NCBI GenBank assembly: GCA_963724705.1
Contig: CAVRVS010000004.1
Coordinates: 682,001-746,000, forward strand
Reading direction: 5' to 3'
Source of the DNA: DASQPR01 sp963724705
GTDB lineage: Bacteria; Actinomycetota; Actinomycetes; Mycobacteriales; Micromonosporaceae
Length of the DNA stretch: 64,000 nucleotides
The position numbers and the translations under genes are program-made. Every line of letters starts with the position of its first letter. Positions within the stretch are counted from its first letter, which is position 1. This document shows positions 62,719 to 64,000 of the stretch, piece after piece. The notes below the pieces were generated by a model, which made no database searches, had not been told where the DNA came from, and saw nothing but the letters and a program-made list of their open reading frames with translations.

Positions 62719-62985
62719 ATGTGTCTCGGGATTCCCGCCCAGGTCACCGCGACCGGCACGGACCACGCCGACCTCGTCGAGGTCGACATGGCCGGCGTTC
62801 GACGGATGATCAATGTTGGCGTGCTCGATGATGGGCAATCCCCTGCGGTGGGCGACTGGCTATTGGTACATATGGGTTTTGCGCTCGCCATCATCTCCGC
62901 GGAGGAGGCGCGCGATGCGCTCGAGGTCTTCGAGGACGAACGCACCGCGGCGGCCGCGTTGATGGGCGCCGAGGAGGACCGATGA
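62719..62985 (+). CDS. hypC: hydrogenase assembly chaperone HypC
   Basis: 88 residues. MCLGIPAQV has the essential Cys2; VEVDMAGVRRMINVGVLDD and VGDWLLVHMGFALAIISAEEARDAL complete the HypC/HupF OB-fold. It carries the Fe(CN)2CO precursor with HypD to the large subunit. The stop overlaps the ATG of the DUF6390 gene. Confidence 0.93.
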   Translation: MCLGIPAQVTATGTDHADLVEVDMAGVRRMINVGVLDDGQSPAVGDWLLVHMGFALAIISAEEARDALEVFEDERTAAAALMGAEEDR

Positions 62986-63773
62986 CCACGCCCACGCCTA
63001 CCGCAACGAAACCGCTCGCCGGTCCACTGCTGTTCGTCCGGTACGCGTACCCGCCGAATGTCCTCGGCTACTGCGGGCCGGCCGATCACCAAGCGTTCTT
63101 CCAGTACGGCGCGGCCGGTGTCGTCGATCAGGGTCTCGTGCAACTGGCCCAGGCATTCCAGGGCGCGTGGCCCTATCTCGAACTGATCGCCGGTGGCAAC
63201 GGCATCGCCAATCCGCTCGACCGTCGCGTCGTCGAGGCGTACTGGGTCGGCAACGGCTTGCTGGACGCGCTTCCGCTCGGGACGATCGCGGACTCGATGG
63301 AGCAACGGTTCCGGCCGCGAGTCGGTTCTCAGTTCGGGTTCCTGGCCGAGGGCGTCCTCGCTGGCGGCGTGCCACACCACAGTTTCCACGTGTTCGGCGT
63401 CTACCCGTGGGTCGGGTTGCTCGGCGACGATCGCAAGGCGGCGAAGGCATTGACCGTGCTGGACCGGTGCCGGATCCGTTGGGGACAGGTAGTTTCGGTC
63501 GATGGGGACCAGGCGGTTGTGAAGTCGCGGCACCTCGAATGGGACGGACGTTTCCTCACCCTGGGCGAAGCCGAAGTCGAGACCGTGCAATGCGGCAACG
63601 ACGGCGTCGGGCTGGCTCTCGCGGAAAACGACTGGGTGACGATGCATTGGCATTGGATCTGCGATCACATCACCGCCCGGCAGCTCACCGCGCTTCGGGC
63701 ATATACCTTGCACCACCTCGACATGGTGAACCACCGCGTGACCCATCCAGGGACGGCCGCGGCGCTCGCCTGA
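62982..63773 (+). CDS. DUF6390-family hydrogenase-associated protein
   Basis: 263 residues. It opens GPLLFVRYAYPPNVLGYCGPADHQAFFQYGA and continues FQGAWPYLELIAGGNGIANPLDRRVVEAYWVGNGLLD, GVPHHSFHVFGVYPWVGLL, DRCRIRWGQVVSVDGDQAVVKSRHLEWDG and DWVTMHWHWICDHITARQLTALRAYTLHHLDMVN. Rich in His and Trp; the last part resembles HypC-like beta strands. I know it as DUF6390, encoded in hydrogenase clusters, with no assigned role. It overlaps hypC by ATGA and ends the visible operon. Confidence 0.8.
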   Translation: MTTPTPTATKPLAGPLLFVRYAYPPNVLGYCGPADHQAFFQYGAAGVVDQGLVQLAQAFQGAWPYLELIAGGNGIANPLDRRVVEAYWVGNGLLDALPLGTIADSMEQRFRPRVGSQFGFLAEGVLAGGVPHHSFHVFGVYPWVGLLGDDRKAAKALTVLDRCRIRWGQVVSVDGDQAVVKSRHLEWDGRFLTLGEAEVETVQCGNDGVGLALAENDWVTMHWHWICDHITARQLTALRAYTLHHLDMVNHRVTHPGTAAALA

Positions 63774-63858
63774 CCGCGATCCGCCCTCGCGACCGCGACC
63801 CGCCGCTCAGCGACCGTCGGACACGGGCGGTCCGCACGGTGCACGAGCGGCTCGGTGG

Positions 63859-64000
63859 CTAGACGCCAGCATCTCGGCTCGAATCGCGACGAGGGTGCGC
63901 AACGTCCTCGGCGCACTGCTCCCGGATGAATGCTTCGAATCGCCGACTCATGATCCAGGTTTGTTCGGACGCGGTGACCGGCGCGCTCGAATCAAGGATC
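63859..64000 (-). CDS. C-terminal end of an unidentified gene (partial)
   Basis: A minus-strand frame open from the window edge ends at TAG 63859 (SAPVTASEQTWIMSRRFEAFIREQ, then a less protein-like tail). A neighbouring frame reads RTLVAIRAEMLAS, so another one-base shift near 63900 may exist. About 46 residues are too few to name a family. It converges on the hydrogenase operon. Confidence 0.4.
   Translation of the reverse strand, partial: ILDSSAPVTASEQTWIMSRRFEAFIREQCAEDVAHPRRDSSRDAGV

Noticed and set aside
1..64000. CRISPR array, prophage, transposase or integrase genes
   Set aside because: No spacer-repeat array, no DDE or recombinase motifs, and no phage structural genes were found; the short three-copy repeats are too few and lack spacers.

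Overview
The window comes from a high-GC actinobacterium. The evidence is a mycothiol-dependent enzyme family, a SARP regulator with NB-ARC and TPR domains, a BldN-like sigma factor with its N-terminal extension, several ECF sigma/anti-sigma pairs, leaderless-type promoters, many GTG starts and dense ATGA/GTGA gene overlaps. I cannot name the genus. No insertion sequence, prophage, integrase, CRISPR array or rRNA was seen; the only RNA gene is a tRNA-Sec.

Layout. 0-6 kb: small detoxification and regulator genes (alpha/beta hydrolase, two TetR regulators, mycothiol-dependent maleylpyruvate isomerase family, MBL hydrolase) and a divergent MFS/LysR pair. 6-12 kb: an EAL-DICT signalling protein converging on a large SARP regulator, then a Tat-exported haem peroxidase. 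12-17 kb: a three-subunit molybdenum hydroxylase of PaoABC/YagTSR type, coupled to a membrane protein. 17-25 kb: two ECF sigma/anti-sigma units with secreted partner proteins, plus a DHA2 efflux pump with its TetR. 25-33 kb: a ROK-controlled operon for alpha-glucan (dextran or isomalto-oligosaccharide) use, with a binding protein, two permeases, a GH66 enzyme and a GH13 enzyme. 33-40 kb: PabBC, a phosphoesterase, an ArsR-SRPBCC pair, and acetamidase followed by an acetate/ammonium-type transporter. 40-45 kb: a complete selenocysteine cassette (tRNA-Sec, selB, selA, selD). 45-54 kb: an amidohydrolase, a divergent sigma-like gene paired with a BldN-like sigma factor, an XRE-led iron-type ABC operon, and a YceI/isomerase pair. 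54.9-63.8 kb: a long operon for a group 1h high-affinity [NiFe]-hydrogenase with accessory and maturation genes.

The hydrogenase operon is the most coherent system. It runs small subunit, large subunit, NifU/Rieske-like fusion, DUF5947, DUF6084, two unrecognised proteins, endopeptidase, a 34-residue membrane microprotein, HypA, HypC and DUF6390, mostly with start/stop overlaps. It should let the cell oxidise trace atmospheric hydrogen during starvation. HypB, D, E and F are not in the window.

A striking property of the sequence is its frameshifts. About twenty single-base shifts interrupt genes that are otherwise well conserved: haem peroxidase, Mo-hydroxylase large subunit, an anti-sigma-like protein, GH66, SelB, SelA, SelD, an iron-type permease, YceI, an HTH protein and one hydrogenase accessory gene. 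The density is highest in selA/selB/selD. Most look like base-calling or assembly indels, because motifs on both sides are intact, but real decay of the selenocysteine locus cannot be excluded from sequence alone. For these genes I give the span of the reconstructed reading.
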